Below, one piece after another: positions 1-9,819 of a stretch of 64,000 bases of DNA. The stretch spans positions 124,001-188,000 of the forward strand of contig CAJNCY010000003.1 in assembly GCA_905221375.1 (NCBI GenBank). Reading direction: 5' to 3'. The notes under the pieces were generated by a model. That model did not search any database, was not told where the DNA came from, and saw nothing but the letters and a program-made list of their open reading frames with translations. Position 1 is the stretch's first letter, and the number at the start of each line of letters is the position of its first letter. Origin of the DNA: a bacterium. GTDB taxonomy: Bacteria; Bacillota; Bacilli; Lactobacillales; Streptococcaceae. The position numbers and the translations under genes were made by a program.

Positions 1-570
1 TGGCACTTTTTCTACGATTTGCTCGAGAATTTCTTCGATACCAATACCAGCTTTAGCTGATGCTAAGACTGCTTCACTAGCATCCAAACCAATGACATCT
101 TCAATCTCTGTACGCACGCGCTCAGGATCTGCAGCCGGCAGGTCAATTTTATTAATGACTGGCATGATTTCCAAATCATTATCTAAAGCAAGGTAGACGT
201 TGGCAAGAGTTTGAGCCTCAATTCCTTGGGCGGCATCGACCACCAAAATCGCCCCCTCACAGGCAGCGAGCGAACGTGAAACTTCATAGGTAAAGTCCAC
301 GTGCCCAGGTGTGTCTATCAAGTGGAAAATATAAGTTTCCCCATCTTTAGCAGTATAATTGAGCTCGATGGCATTCAACTTAATGGTAATCCCACGTTCT
401 CGCTCTAAATCCATACTATCCAAAAGCTGTGCTTGCATTTCACGGCTTGAAACCGTCTCTGTCTTTTCCAAAATGCGGTCTGCAAGAGTCGACTTTCCGT
501 GGTCAATATGGGCGATAATAGAGAAGTTGCGGATCTTCTCCTGTCGTTTTTTCAATTCTTCTAAGTTCAT
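1..570 (-). CDS. lepA: Elongation factor 4 (LepA), N-terminal part, cut by window edge
   Basis: Ribosome-associated GTPase that back-translocates stalled or mis-translocated ribosomes. The visible 190 residues hold the start of the GTPase domain: AHIDHGKST (P-loop, G1), the switch I region [13 protein letters not shown] (G3) and NKID (G4). The family is about 600 residues, so about two thirds lies beyond base 1. The ATG at 568-570 starts [10 protein letters not shown] and is preceded by AGGAAGAG. It has its own promoter between it and the upstream phosphatase gene. Identification is secure. Confidence 0.96.
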   Translation of the reverse strand, partial: MNLEELKKRQEKIRNFSIIAHIDHGKSTLADRILEKTETVSSREMQAQLLDSMDLERERGITIKLNAIELNYTAKDGETYIFHLIDTPGHVDFTYEVSRSLAACEGAILVVDAAQGIEAQTLANVYLALDNDLEIMPVINKIDLPAADPERVRTEIEDVIGLDASEAVLASAKAGIGIEEILEQIVEKVP

Positions 571-598
571 GATTCTCTTCCTTTCAGGGTATCTATTT

Positions 599-627
599 AT
601 TATAAATTGTTTTTGATATTTTGACAA
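599..627 (-). promoter_or_regulatory. lepA promoter
   Basis: On the minus strand TTGTCA (622-627), a 17-base spacer and a consensus TATAAT (599-604) lie about 30 bases before the lepA start. This makes lepA independent of the recN-phosphatase transcript. Confidence 0.7.
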
Positions 628-648
628 GACCATACCCTGCTAGGAGTA

Positions 649-1377
649 CTAATCTTCAGCAACAAAGCCGTCATTTTCGATAAAGTGATGTTCTGTCATT
701 CCATGGTCTGTAAAGACAATCCCATGAAGGACACCACCATAAACAGCTCCTCCATCCATACCAATCTTACCATCTTCTGTCGTCCAAAGCTCAGCAGTAC
801 CACGCTCTTGCTTTAACAAGCCATAGACCGGTGTATGACCGAAGACAATGATTTTCCCAGTATGATTTTCAGCTTCGTGGAATGGTTTTCTAAGCCAAAC
901 TTTCTTGTAATCTGTTGTTTCATGCCAGTCATCCAAGGTCAAATCAATACCTGCGTGAACAAAGATATACTTGTCTGTCTCTACCACAAATGGCATTTGA
1001 CGAATAAATTCGACCAAATCTGCTACTTCTGTAGCCACACGCTTGGCATCTTCTACTCCATCAACTGGGGCATCCAAGGGACGACCTAGGATAGAGTTAA
1101 TGGTTGTATCTCCACCATTGCGGCGATAGTGGTCATAACTTTCTTCTGGGTCATCTAGCCAAGTCAAAAACATATACTCGTGATTTCCTGACAAACAGAT
1201 AGCCCCTTGATTGTCCACTAAATCCTTAACCATTTCAAGAACACGGCGACTATCTTCACCGCGGTCAATCAAATCCCCTAGAAAAAGCAACTGGGTCTGA
1301 CCATCCCAGGTTTTGAGAAGGTCTTCTAGCATCCCAGCTTTTCCGTGAACATCTCCAATTACATAATAGTCTGTCAT
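649..1377 (-). CDS. Metallophosphoesterase (PrpA / Ap4A-hydrolase-like Ser/Thr phosphatase)
   Basis: Calcineurin-like phosphoesterase of 242 residues. The metal-binding signature is complete and in order: GDVHG (residue 8 on), GDLIDRG (about 34), GNHEY (about 64), then the late histidines in VHAGID (about 141) and FGHTPVYG (about 180). This combination is typical of the small PrpA/ApaH-like subgroup, whose members act on phosphoproteins or dinucleoside polyphosphates; the substrate cannot be read from sequence. The start follows AGGGAGAAATAAG and lies 1 base after recN, so it is probably the last gene of the xseA-recN transcript. Confidence 0.85.
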   Translation of the reverse strand: MTDYYVIGDVHGKAGMLEDLLKTWDGQTQLLFLGDLIDRGEDSRRVLEMVKDLVDNQGAICLSGNHEYMFLTWLDDPEESYDHYRRNGGDTTINSILGRPLDAPVDGVEDAKRVATEVADLVEFIRQMPFVVETDKYIFVHAGIDLTLDDWHETTDYKKVWLRKPFHEAENHTGKIIVFGHTPVYGLLKQERGTAELWTTEDGKIGMDGGAVYGGVLHGIVFTDHGMTEHHFIENDGFVAED

Positions 1378-1378
1378 C

Positions 1379-3046
1379 TTATTTCTCCCTGTTTCTCAAC
1401 AATTCTCTGGCTTGCGTCAGGGCTGCTTCCGTCACATCATCACCTGCCAACATCTTGGCAACTTCCTCAACTCGCTCTTCAACCGTCAAAAGACGAACAG
1501 TCGAAACCGTTGAATGCTCATTGCTAATCTTCTCAATAAAGAATTGATAATCCGCAATCGCAATCACTTGTGGCAAATGGGAAATAGCCAAAACCTGACC
1601 ATGCTGACCAATCTTGTGAATCTTTTGTGCAATAGCTTGGGCAACACGACCTGAAACTCCCGTATCCACTTCATCAAAGACAATGCTAGTCTTACCTTCT
1701 TTACGTGAAAAGGCAGACTTGATAGCTAGCATGAGACGGGATAATTCCCCACCAGACGCAACCTTGACCAAGGGTTTAAAGTTTTCGCCAGGGTTAGTTG
1801 AAATGTAAAATTCGACCATTTCATTGCCCTCACGACTGAATTTGCCCTTGCTAAAACGAACCTGAAACTGGGCTTTTTCCATATAAAGGTCTTGCAGTTC
1901 TTGTTTAATCTCAGCTTCGAGCTGCTGGGCCAAATCATGACGAGCAGATGCAAGTTGACCAGCCAAATCGACAAGATTCACTTCCAACTTCTTAAGCTCT
2001 GCTTCCATGTCCTCAGACGAAAGGTTATTGCCTGTCAAGAGATTGTATTCTTCTGTAATCTTAGCAAAATAAAGTAAGACATCGTCTACAGTCCCACCAT
2101 ACTTACGGGTAATAGTATGAAGGAGATCCAAACGATTCTCAACCTGCATGAGACGATTGCCATCAAAATCAAGATCCTCAATAATAGCTTCCAAACGTTT
2201 GCTAATGTCTTCTAAGACATAGTAAGTCTCAGACAGTGAGCTTGAAATTTCACGGTATTCAGGGTCATACTCTTCGACACTTTCCATGTCATTCATGGCT
2301 GAACGAACATTGGCCAGACTTGAAAAATCTTCATTGTCCAACATACTGTAGGCATTGGTCAGTGTATCCGCAATATTTTTATGGTTGAGCAGTTTATCAC
2401 GCTCTTGATTGAGAGCCAAATCTTCTCCAGCCTGTAAGTTTGCTACCTCAATCTCTGCCATTTGAAATTCCAACATTTCTATACGAGCCTTGTGTTCCTG
2501 TTGGTTTTTCTTGACTTCCAGAACCTGCTTACGCATTTTTCGATAAGCATCAAAACTCGTTTGATAGGTTTCTTTCAAGTCCCAAAACGCTGCATCGCCA
2601 AATTCATCCAACATCTGGATGTGCAGTTGAGGACGCATTAACTCCTCTTGGTCATGCTGACCATGAATATCCACAAGATGTTGCCCAATAGCACGCAAAA
2701 CAGACAGATTGACCATCTGGCCATTGACACGACTAATACTACGACCATTTTGCAGAATTTCTCGACGAATGATAATTTCATCACCCAATTCTAAACCTTG
2801 CTCATCGAAAATTTCCTGCAAAAGGCGACTATTCTCAACTGAGAAAAGCCCCTCAATCTCTGCCTTTGGCGCACCGTGACGAATAACATCTGTCGTAGCA
2901 CGTGCTCCCAACATCATATTCATGGCATCAATGATAATCGACTTCCCTGCACCCGTTTCACCAGTCAGGACAGTCATTCCCTTTTCAAAATTGAGAGAAA
3001 TAGCCTCAATAATGGCAAAGTTTTTTATCGAAATTTCAAGTAACAT
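1379..3046 (-). CDS. recN: DNA repair ATPase RecN
   Basis: SMC-like ATPase that binds DNA ends in double-strand break repair and, in streptococci, helps transformation. The 555 residues are the usual family length. Walker A is GETGAGKS near residue 30, Walker B is SIVFDEVDTG near residue 465, the signature ASGGELSRLMLA is at about 430, and the middle is a long coiled coil. It sits 6 bases after argR and 1 base before the phosphatase gene in one operon. The argR-recN linkage is conserved in Firmicutes. Confidence 0.96.
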   Translation of the reverse strand: MLLEISIKNFAIIEAISLNFEKGMTVLTGETGAGKSIIIDAMNMMLGARATTDVIRHGAPKAEIEGLFSVENSRLLQEIFDEQGLELGDEIIIRREILQNGRSISRVNGQMVNLSVLRAIGQHLVDIHGQHDQEELMRPQLHIQMLDEFGDAAFWDLKETYQTSFDAYRKMRKQVLEVKKNQQEHKARIEMLEFQMAEIEVANLQAGEDLALNQERDKLLNHKNIADTLTNAYSMLDNEDFSSLANVRSAMNDMESVEEYDPEYREISSSLSETYYVLEDISKRLEAIIEDLDFDGNRLMQVENRLDLLHTITRKYGGTVDDVLLYFAKITEEYNLLTGNNLSSEDMEAELKKLEVNLVDLAGQLASARHDLAQQLEAEIKQELQDLYMEKAQFQVRFSKGKFSREGNEMVEFYISTNPGENFKPLVKVASGGELSRLMLAIKSAFSRKEGKTSIVFDEVDTGVSGRVAQAIAQKIHKIGQHGQVLAISHLPQVIAIADYQFFIEKISNEHSTVSTVRLLTVEERVEEVAKMLAGDDVTEAALTQARELLRNREK

Positions 3047-3052
3047 ATAGAC

Positions 3053-3484
3053 CTACCAATTTTTTACTTGTTCAAAGATTTCCTCAGCTAGACTTTCACT
3101 TCTGGCAATGACTAAAATCGAGCTATCATCAGCTAAACAGCTAAAAATCTTGTCAGCAAAAGTCTCAATTAACTGAGCTTTTACAAAAGCTGTATTTCCT
3201 GGGATAACTTGGAGATTAATCATCTTGTCCATCAATTCAGCCGATTCGATATTGTCTTCAGCCAGTTGCAAACTTTTTACGATTGATTTTGGTAATTCAT
3301 AGACATAGGTGTTGTCTCTCAAAGGAATTTTGACAATACCTAATTCTTTGATATCTCGGGATACAGTTGCCTGAGTGGCAGTGATACCTGCTTCTTTCAA
3401 ATGTTCTACGATTTCTTCTTGCGTACCGATTTGATAATCTGTCACAAATCGTCTAATTTTTTCAAGTCTCTCTTTTTTATTCAT
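3053..3484 (-). CDS. argR: ArgR/AhrC-type arginine repressor
   Basis: Arginine-responsive repressor, 143 residues. The N-terminal winged helix (residues 1-70) contains the recognition segment TQATVSRDIKELG. The C-terminal part, from about 80, contains the hexamerisation/arginine-binding core with DDSSILVIARS. It overlaps tlyA by 8 bases and lies just before recN. A second ArgR paralogue occurs at 25305 in this window; streptococci use pairs of these that act together. The name ahrC is also used for this locus. Confidence 0.9.
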   Translation of the reverse strand: MNKKERLEKIRRFVTDYQIGTQEEIVEHLKEAGITATQATVSRDIKELGIVKIPLRDNTYVYELPKSIVKSLQLAEDNIESAELMDKMINLQVIPGNTAFVKAQLIETFADKIFSCLADDSSILVIARSESLAEEIFEQVKNW

Positions 3485-4292
3485 TTTTAAATTGACTATG
3501 CGCCCTCTCTACTACTTCTTCAATCTCAGCAAGAATCTGATTGCCTGCTGACTCTTCTTTTTTCAAATACGCTAAAAACTCAATATTTCCATGACCACCC
3601 TGGATAGGAGAAAAGTCCAAACCAAGGACTGAAAAGCCTTCCTCTACTGCCAGAGCTGTGACAGATTCAAGGACATGTTGATGCACCTTAGCATCTCGAA
3701 TAATTCCGTTTTTCCCAATCTGCTCACGTCCTGCCTCAAACTGAGGCTTAACTAAAGCCACGACCTGACCTTGATCGGCTAACACTCGGTGTAAGGCCGG
3801 CAAAATCAGACTGAGGGAAATGAAACTCACATCAATACTGGCAAAGCTCGGTTCCTGCTCAAAATCAGTCTTTTCAGCATAGCGGAAATTAAACTGCTCC
3901 ATGCTGACAACCCGTGGGTCTTGGCGTAATTTCCAAGCCAACTGATTGGTACCAACATCAACTGCAAAGACCAACTCAGCACCATTTTGCAACATGACAT
4001 CGGTAAAACCACCAGTAGAAGCACCTATATCAATTGCTGTAGCTCCTTCTACTGACAAATCAAAGACCTGCAAGGCCTTCTCCAGTTTCAAGCCACCACG
4101 ACTAACATATTTGAGTTTCTCCCCCTTGAGTTTTAACTCGGTGTCATCTGGAATTTTCTCTCCTGGTTTATCAAACCGTTCTCCATTCAGTACTGCTACG
4201 ACTAGTCCAGCCATGACGCCACGCTTGGCCTGTTCTCGCGTTTCAAACAAGCCCTGTTTATAAGCTAGTACATCCACTCTTTCCTTAGCCAT
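3477..4292 (-). CDS. tlyA: TlyA-family rRNA 2'-O-methyltransferase / hemolysin-like protein
   Basis: The 271 residues comprise an N-terminal S4 RNA-binding domain (residues 1-60, ERVDVLAYKQGLFETREQAKR) and an FtsJ-like SAM-dependent methyltransferase domain with the SAM loop DIGASTGGFTD near residue 87. Mycobacterial TlyA methylates 16S and 23S rRNA; the hemolysin name is historical. It overlaps ispA upstream and argR downstream, which indicates translational coupling within the operon. Confidence 0.9.
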   Translation of the reverse strand: MAKERVDVLAYKQGLFETREQAKRGVMAGLVVAVLNGERFDKPGEKIPDDTELKLKGEKLKYVSRGGLKLEKALQVFDLSVEGATAIDIGASTGGFTDVMLQNGAELVFAVDVGTNQLAWKLRQDPRVVSMEQFNFRYAEKTDFEQEPSFASIDVSFISLSLILPALHRVLADQGQVVALVKPQFEAGREQIGKNGIIRDAKVHQHVLESVTALAVEEGFSVLGLDFSPIQGGHGNIEFLAYLKKEESAGNQILAEIEEVVERAHSQFKNE

Positions 4293-5160
4293 TGATTCTC
4301 AAACTTTCTACTACTCTTACAATTGATTCTGTTTCAAAGGGAACTTGCTGGGCGATTTCTTCTAATTTAGCCTCGGCTTGATTAAGAGTTTGGTTACAAA
4401 AGGCAATTGCCTCTTCCAAGCCCAACAGGGCAGGATAGGTTGACTTTTCTGCCTGCAAGTCCTTTTGAGGAGTCTTGCCGATTTCCTCAAAACTAGCCGT
4501 CACATCAAGCACATCGTCTCTAACTTGAAAGGCAAGTCCAATCAATTCACCCACAGTTTTCAATTTTGTTTGGATTTCTGGTGCTAATTCAGCTATGATA
4601 GCAGCTGCTTGGAAGGGATAAGCTAATAACTTCCCAGTTTTATTGGCATGAATGGTTTGGAGCTCTTCCAAAGACAAATGCTGGTGTTCGCCCTCCATGT
4701 CCAAAACCTGCCCTGCAACCATCCCCAGACTACCTGAAGCAAGCGATAAGTTGGCAATCAAGTCCACCTTGATCTGACTTGGCAAATCTGCCTGTGCTAT
4801 CAATGCATAGGGATCTAGGAATAAAGCATCTCCTGCCAAAATGGCCATTGCTTCGCCAAATTTCTTATGATTGGTCAAACGCCCTCTACGATAATCATCA
4901 TCATCCATGGCAGGAAGATCATCATGAATCAAGCTCCCTGTATGAATCATTTCCAAGGCCGCAGCCAACTGCGCGTGAGCAGGTTTGAGAGCAACATGCA
5001 AGGCTTCCAAAACTTCCAACAGGAGAAAAGGCCGAATACGCTTGCCACCAGCATGAATGGAATAGAGAACAGACTCTCGCAAACTAGAGGCAAACTGCTG
5101 GTCTCCATAAAAGTCTTCCAAGGCCGACTCGACAAGAGCTAATTTTTCTTGCTTCTTCAT
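4285..5160 (-). CDS. ispA: Polyprenyl (farnesyl/geranylgeranyl) diphosphate synthase
   Basis: Trans-prenyltransferase that condenses IPP with allylic diphosphates to supply precursors of undecaprenyl phosphate. Both aspartate-rich motifs are present: the first in [16 protein letters not shown] (about residue 78) and the second in RDDVLD (about residue 215). The length of 291 is usual for bacterial FPP synthases. It overlaps xseB by 4 bases (ATGA). Chain length of the product is not certain from sequence. Confidence 0.93.
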   Translation of the reverse strand: MKKQEKLALVESALEDFYGDQQFASSLRESVLYSIHAGGKRIRPFLLLEVLEALHVALKPAHAQLAAALEMIHTGSLIHDDLPAMDDDDYRRGRLTNHKKFGEAMAILAGDALFLDPYALIAQADLPSQIKVDLIANLSLASGSLGMVAGQVLDMEGEHQHLSLEELQTIHANKTGKLLAYPFQAAAIIAELAPEIQTKLKTVGELIGLAFQVRDDVLDVTASFEEIGKTPQKDLQAEKSTYPALLGLEEAIAFCNQTLNQAEAKLEEIAQQVPFETESIVRVVESLRING

Positions 5161-5369
5161 TCAAAATCACTTTCTGTTCCGTCTTCTTGCATGACCTTGA
5201 CCAAGGTCTTTTCAGCCTTGTCCAGCGTAGCTTGGAGTTCTTTTGACAAGACCATGCCCTTTTGAAAGGCTGCAATCGCATCTTCTAGAGCTATTTCACC
5301 ATTTTCCAAACTTTGGACAATGGTCTCCAGTTCTGCTAGATTTTCCTCAAATTTCTTTTGTTTTGACAT
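5157..5369 (-). CDS. xseB: Exodeoxyribonuclease VII small subunit
   Basis: 70 residues with the XseB coiled-coil pattern [18 protein letters not shown] and [12 protein letters not shown]. It partners XseA in the single-strand-specific exonuclease VII. The gene begins inside the 3' end of xseA (23-base overlap), the standard arrangement. Confidence 0.95.
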   Translation of the reverse strand: MSKQKKFEENLAELETIVQSLENGEIALEDAIAAFQKGMVLSKELQATLDKAEKTLVKVMQEDGTESDFE

Positions 5370-6687
5370 CTTTAACCTCTAATTCTACTTGACCATCTCG
5401 CATCAAAAGCGTCACTTGGTCTTTTTTCTTCAAATTTTCAACCGAATCGATGACTGACTCTTCTTTTTTGACAATAGCATAGCCACGCGCCACGATACGA
5501 CTGGTATCCAACATCAGCAGGGCTTCTGAAAGTCTTTTCACCTCAGCAACCTTGGCATCATAAACCAGCGCCATTTGGCTACGTATGAGCTTATCCAACT
5601 GGCCTAGACGGTCTTGATAACGTTGGATTTTGGTAACAGGTGATAATTGCACCAGTTGATGCGTCCTTGCTTGTACTACCTGTTGGTTCTCAGAAATCCG
5701 TGTTCGCAAACTTTGTTTTAAGCGCAGTTGCAGTTGGTCCAAGCGTTGCAAATAACCGTCATACAAGCGCTCTGGCTGTCTAAAGATAACAGACTGACTG
5801 CATTTTTTCAAAGCTTCTTGTTTCTTAGATAGCACATTTCGAACTGCCGTTGCCATCCGTTTTTCCTGATTTTGCAAATGAGCTAATACATCCAACTTGG
5901 TCACAGGTGTTGCCAGTTCAGCTGCCGCCGTTGGCGTCGCAGCCCGTCTATCTGCTACAAAATCTGCCAAAGTCACATCCGTCTCATGCCCCACACTAGA
6001 AATAACTGGCAAACGAGACTCAAAAATAGCTCGTACCACAATTTCTTCGTTAAAGGCCCAGAGATCCTCTATGGAACCACCACCACGACCAATAATCAGC
6101 AAATCCAAATCGTCACGCTGATTAGCACGCGCAATATTCCGTGCTATTTCCTCTGCTGCTCCATCTCCTTGAACCTTGGTCGGATAAAGAAGGATGTCAA
6201 CACCTGGAAATCGCCTGCTGACGGTCGTGATAATATCTCGAATAACGGCTCCACTGCGACTGGTCACTACACCAATTCTCTTAGAAAATTGGGGCAGAGG
6301 TTGCTTGAAGCGTTCTTGAAACAGGCCTTCTTCTGTCAATTTTTTCTTGAGTTGTTCAAACTGAATCGCAAGCGCACCAACTCCATCAGGCTCTGCCTTT
6401 TCTATGATGATGGAGTAGCTACCACTTGGTTCATAGACCTGCACGCGCCCAATCACATTGATCTTCATCCCTTCTTCCAGGTCGAAACCTAATTTCTGAT
6501 AAATTCCAGACCAGATGGTCGCTTGAATGACTGCGTGATCATCTTTTAGGGAGAAATATTGGTGAGTAGGTCGTTTACGAAAGTTGGAAACTTGACCAGT
6601 TAAATAGACCCGTTCCAAGTAAGGGTCTTTATCGAATTTCATTTTCAGATACTTGGTCAAAGTTGTTACCGATAAATACTTTTCCAT
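5347..6687 (-). CDS. xseA: Exodeoxyribonuclease VII large subunit
   Basis: Catalytic subunit of exonuclease VII. An N-terminal OB fold (residues 1-100, [12 protein letters not shown] and QYFSLKDD) is followed by the catalytic domain with [14 protein letters not shown] and [14 protein letters not shown], then a coiled-coil C-terminus. I use the ATG at 6685-6687 (MEKYLSV, 446 residues), preceded by AGGTGGGG. A GTG two codons upstream is possible but would place the ribosome site too far away. First gene of the six- to seven-gene operon running to recN. Confidence 0.94.
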   Translation of the reverse strand: MEKYLSVTTLTKYLKMKFDKDPYLERVYLTGQVSNFRKRPTHQYFSLKDDHAVIQATIWSGIYQKLGFDLEEGMKINVIGRVQVYEPSGSYSIIIEKAEPDGVGALAIQFEQLKKKLTEEGLFQERFKQPLPQFSKRIGVVTSRSGAVIRDIITTVSRRFPGVDILLYPTKVQGDGAAEEIARNIARANQRDDLDLLIIGRGGGSIEDLWAFNEEIVVRAIFESRLPVISSVGHETDVTLADFVADRRAATPTAAAELATPVTKLDVLAHLQNQEKRMATAVRNVLSKKQEALKKCSQSVIFRQPERLYDGYLQRLDQLQLRLKQSLRTRISENQQVVQARTHQLVQLSPVTKIQRYQDRLGQLDKLIRSQMALVYDAKVAEVKRLSEALLMLDTSRIVARGYAIVKKEESVIDSVENLKKKDQVTLLMRDGQVELEVKDVKTKEI

Positions 6688-6727
6688 CCCCACCTACTAC
6701 TCATTTCCTTGCTCTTTCATGGGTATT

Positions 6728-6736
6728 ATTATACCA
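6728..6736 (-). promoter_or_regulatory. Extended -10 promoter of the xseA operon
   Basis: Minus strand TGGTATAAT with TATAAT at 6728-6733, about 40 bases before xseA. No good -35 is seen, which is normal for TGn-extended promoters in streptococci. Confidence 0.65.
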
Positions 6737-6779
6737 AAAATATGCCTAAAAATCTCCATTTATGTACCATTATGAGAGA

Positions 6780-6806
6780 AAAATAGAAAAAGGAGGCAAG
6801 GCCTCC
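6780..6806 (-). terminator. Rho-independent terminator of udk
   Basis: A six-base-pair GC-rich stem, GGAGGC and GCCTCC around a three-base loop (6792-6806), is followed on the minus strand by TTTTTCTATTTTTC. It separates udk from the xseA promoter. Confidence 0.75.
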
Positions 6807-6814
6807 ACATCTGA

Positions 6815-7453
6815 TTATTTGCTATTTCGAGCTTCTTCCAAAATCTTTTCAATCTTGGTCGTCAACAGGTCGATAGCAACGGTATTGCTGACTCCCTCAG
6901 GAATGACGATATCCGCATAACGCTTAGTCGGCTCGATAAACTGGTGGTACATAGGTTTAACCACACCTAAATACTGGTCAATAACGCTGTCAAGGCTACG
7001 GCCACGCTCCTCCATATCACGCTTGATACGACGAATAATGCGCACATCATCATCCGTATCCACAAAAATCTTGATATCCATCAAATCGCGCAGGCGCTTG
7101 TCCTCCAAGACTAAAATCCCCTCAACGATAAAAACATCTTGAGGCTCCTGACGATAGGTCTTGCTACTTCGTGTATGCTCTGTATAGTCATAAGTCGGAA
7201 TGTCCACCGGACGCCCTGCCAACAATTCCTTAATTTGCTCGATCATCAAGTCTGTATCAAAGGCAAAAGGATGGTCGTAGTTGGTTTTGACACGCTCTTC
7301 AAAGGTCAAGTGAGACTGATCCTTGTAGTATGAATCGTGCTCAATCATGGAAATCTTTTCATCAGGGAAATGCGATAAAATGGCTCTTGAAACACTGGTC
7401 TTACCTCCTCCAGAACCACCTGTCACTCCGATAATGATTGGTCTATTTTGCAT
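6815..7453 (-). CDS. udk: Uridine kinase
   Basis: Phosphorylates uridine and cytidine in pyrimidine salvage. The 212 residues match the family length. The P-loop is [14 protein letters not shown] at residue 9, and the nucleoside-binding part contains [17 protein letters not shown] and [15 protein letters not shown] lies six bases before the ATG. It stands alone with its own promoter and terminator. Confidence 0.96.
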   Translation of the reverse strand: MQNRPIIIGVTGGSGGGKTSVSRAILSHFPDEKISMIEHDSYYKDQSHLTFEERVKTNYDHPFAFDTDLMIEQIKELLAGRPVDIPTYDYTEHTRSSKTYRQEPQDVFIVEGILVLEDKRLRDLMDIKIFVDTDDDVRIIRRIKRDMEERGRSLDSVIDQYLGVVKPMYHQFIEPTKRYADIVIPEGVSNTVAIDLLTTKIEKILEEARNSK

Positions 7454-7482
7454 GCTATCCTCCGTTTTTTTATCCGTCGTCT

Positions 7483-7491
7483 ATTCTATCA
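7483..7491 (-). promoter_or_regulatory. Extended -10 promoter of udk
   Basis: Minus strand TGATAGAAT (-10 hexamer at 7483-7488), 30 bases before udk. The -35 region is not recognisable. Confidence 0.6.
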
Positions 7492-7561
7492 CATTTTTTG
7501 CAAAATTTATAGTCTGATTTGGATAGTCTAGGGGAAACAACACTCCTTACACCCAGTTAGA

Positions 7562-8440
7562 CTAGCTAAAAACCTTCCTTGGCTTGTAGAGATTGTCCCT
7601 TTTTTCTAAAATAGCTAGCAATTTATCTCCCTCAAAGGCAGCCAGTTCTTTGTCTGTTTGGTCGAGCTCGATAAAGCGACCAAAGCGTACTTCTGTAGCC
7701 TCTTCTGGACTTAGGAAAACTTTGACAAGGTCCCCTGTCCCAATCTCTAAAGGATAGAGAAAGTCTAATTGCCCATCCTCCACTTTTGCAGCAATTTCTT
7801 CCAAAGTCAAGGAATCTTCTAGTTGTAAACCTGCAGCACTAGTCCGTGTTAAATGTGACATATGAGCTGCATAACCAAGTTTCTCTCCCAAGTCAACTGA
7901 CAAGGTACGGATATAAGTTCCCTTACTGCATTTCACACGAAAAGTAAAACGTGCAAGTTCGCCATCATAAGAAATCGGACTTGTTCGCTCAAATTGATAA
8001 ATGGTCACCTGACGTTCTGGACGTTCCACTTCCTGACCAGCACGCGCATACTCATAGAGCTTACGACCATTAACCTTGACAGCCGAATACATAGGGGGAA
8101 TCTGAGTAATAAGCCCAGTCAAGCTAGCAATCGCTTCATCGACAATGGTTTCATCCAAGGGAGACAAAACAGGTGTTTCTGCGACCACTTCCCCACTGGC
8201 ATCCTCGGTCGTTGTTGAATAACCTAGAGTGATTTCCCCCTCATAGATCTTGCCCTCGTCCTGCATAAACTCAACCATGCGTGTCGCCTTGCCAACCGCA
8301 ATGGGCAAAACACCCACTACATCCGGATCCAAGGTCCCACCATGACCAATCTTCTTGGTTCCCAAAATCTTACGCAGTTTAAAAACCGCATCATGCGAAG
8401 TCATCCCCGCTTCTTTTTTTAAGTTAATAATACCGTTCAT
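7562..8440 (-). CDS. truB: tRNA pseudouridine-55 synthase
   Basis: Makes pseudouridine 55 in the T-loop of tRNAs. The catalytic aspartate lies in [20 protein letters not shown] (Asp at about residue 38). Other TruB blocks are [20 protein letters not shown] and [10 protein letters not shown]. The 292 residues include a C-terminal PUA-like extension. It begins 10 bases after the DUF2130 gene and is probably transcribed with it. Confidence 0.96.
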   Translation of the reverse strand: MNGIINLKKEAGMTSHDAVFKLRKILGTKKIGHGGTLDPDVVGVLPIAVGKATRMVEFMQDEGKIYEGEITLGYSTTTEDASGEVVAETPVLSPLDETIVDEAIASLTGLITQIPPMYSAVKVNGRKLYEYARAGQEVERPERQVTIYQFERTSPISYDGELARFTFRVKCSKGTYIRTLSVDLGEKLGYAAHMSHLTRTSAAGLQLEDSLTLEEIAAKVEDGQLDFLYPLEIGTGDLVKVFLSPEEATEVRFGRFIELDQTDKELAAFEGDKLLAILEKRDNLYKPRKVFS

Positions 8441-8450
8441 TTTTGCTTTC

Positions 8451-9725
8451 TCACTCCCCCTTCAATGCTTCAAATTTCGCTTTCATGGTTGGATTTTTCC
8501 GGGTCAATTTTTTAACTGAAACATCTTCCAATTTGTTATTTGCAAGACGAAGTTGGTTTTCGGATGTGGTAAGGAACTTTTTGACTTCTTCCATGCGTTT
8601 GATGGCCTTGTCAATTTCATCGATAGCTTTACCAAAATTAGTCGAAGCAGAGTTGTAGTTTTTGGCAAAGGCTAGTTTAAAGGCATCCAAGTCTTCCTCA
8701 AAATGCGTGATATCGATATTTTGTTCCCTAACCAAGGCCAACTCCTGCTTGTATTTAAGAGAATTCAGAGCCGCATTTCGTAAGAGACCAATCAACTGGA
8801 TAAAGAATTGAGGACGAACCACATACATCTTTTCGTACTCGTGGCTGACGTCTACAATCCCTGTGTTAAAGTAGTCATTATCAGCCTCAAGCATGGTCAC
8901 CAAAACCGCATACTCACAGTTCTTCTCCCTACGGTCCTTGTCCAATTCCTTATAAAAATCTGCATTCTTGTGCTTCTTCTCTGTTCCATCTGCTTCATTT
9001 TTCATCTCAAACATAATGGAGATAATCTCTACTCCATTTTCATCACATTCACGGAAGATAAAGTCTCCCTTAGAACCACGCGCAGAAACCTTGTTATCCT
9101 TCTCAAAGTAAGCATTTGGAAAGGCAAAACTGCGGACCTTGTTAAACTCACTCTCTGCATAGTGTTCCAGACTTTCCCCGATAGCTTTTGTAGATTGTTG
9201 GGCTTTGAAATTCTTATAAAATTCGACTTGTTCACTGGCTGCCTTGAGCTGGGCTTCGTAATTCTGCTTAACAGAAGCCAAAGACAACTCATTTTCTTTT
9301 TCTTGCAAGAGGAGCTGATTTTTGACCTGATCCCGTTCTTTTTCTAGGTCAGAAAGGGTCTTTTGCAGTTGATTTTCATGTTCCAAACGCAAGGTCGCCA
9401 ACTGGTTTTCCAAGGCCTGTACTTCCTTGTCCTTTTCTAATAAAGCCTGATGGCTTGTCTGTTCAACCTCTTTCTTGGCCAATTCTTTTTCTGTATCAAA
9501 GTTTTGGATTTGACTCTGTAATTGCGCAATTTCTTGGTCTTTTTGAGCTAGTTTAGACTGTTGTTCATTCATTGCCTTTTGCTCAACCAAAGCCAGTTCC
9601 TGCTTCATGCGATCGTGCAATTCCTTATCAAACTCTGCCGTTCTCACTTGAGACAGAAGTTCGGCATACTGGCTTTCATTTACTGTAAAGACTTCCCCAC
9701 AATTGGGGCATTTGATTTCGTTCAT
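8451..9725 (-). CDS. DUF2130 family protein, coiled coil plus nuclease-like domain
   Basis: 424 residues. The N-terminus carries CPNCGEVF (residues 6-13), half of a zinc-knuckle pattern. Residues 25-170 form a continuous heptad coiled coil rich in Glu, Gln and Lys. The C-terminal half ([59 protein letters not shown]) is the DUF2130 domain, whose acidic and lysine pattern resembles restriction-like nuclease folds. Function is not established. It has its own promoter and precedes truB. Confidence 0.8.
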   Translation of the reverse strand: MNEIKCPNCGEVFTVNESQYAELLSQVRTAEFDKELHDRMKQELALVEQKAMNEQQSKLAQKDQEIAQLQSQIQNFDTEKELAKKEVEQTSHQALLEKDKEVQALENQLATLRLEHENQLQKTLSDLEKERDQVKNQLLLQEKENELSLASVKQNYEAQLKAASEQVEFYKNFKAQQSTKAIGESLEHYAESEFNKVRSFAFPNAYFEKDNKVSARGSKGDFIFRECDENGVEIISIMFEMKNEADGTEKKHKNADFYKELDKDRREKNCEYAVLVTMLEADNDYFNTGIVDVSHEYEKMYVVRPQFFIQLIGLLRNAALNSLKYKQELALVREQNIDITHFEEDLDAFKLAFAKNYNSASTNFGKAIDEIDKAIKRMEEVKKFLTTSENQLRLANNKLEDVSVKKLTRKNPTMKAKFEALKGE

Positions 9726-9754
9726 ATCGTTCCTCTTTCTAGACTTCTTTAACC

Positions 9755-9763
9755 ATTATATCA
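9755..9763 (-). promoter_or_regulatory. Extended -10 promoter of the DUF2130-truB unit
   Basis: Minus strand TGATATAAT with TATAAT at 9755-9760, about 30 bases before the DUF2130 start. Confidence 0.65.
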
Positions 9764-9774
9764 TGCCTGAGGGA

Positions 9775-9807
9775 AAATCAAAAACAGCGAGTCGAAACCC
9801 ACTGTTT
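9775..9807 (-). terminator. metY terminator with a UUCG loop
   Basis: The minus-strand stem AAACAGTGGGT / ACTCGCTGTTT (two wobble pairs) closes on a TTCG tetraloop and is followed by TTGATTTT. It lies 13 bases after the metY stop codon. Confidence 0.75.
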
Positions 9808-9819
9808 ATATCTGTTACT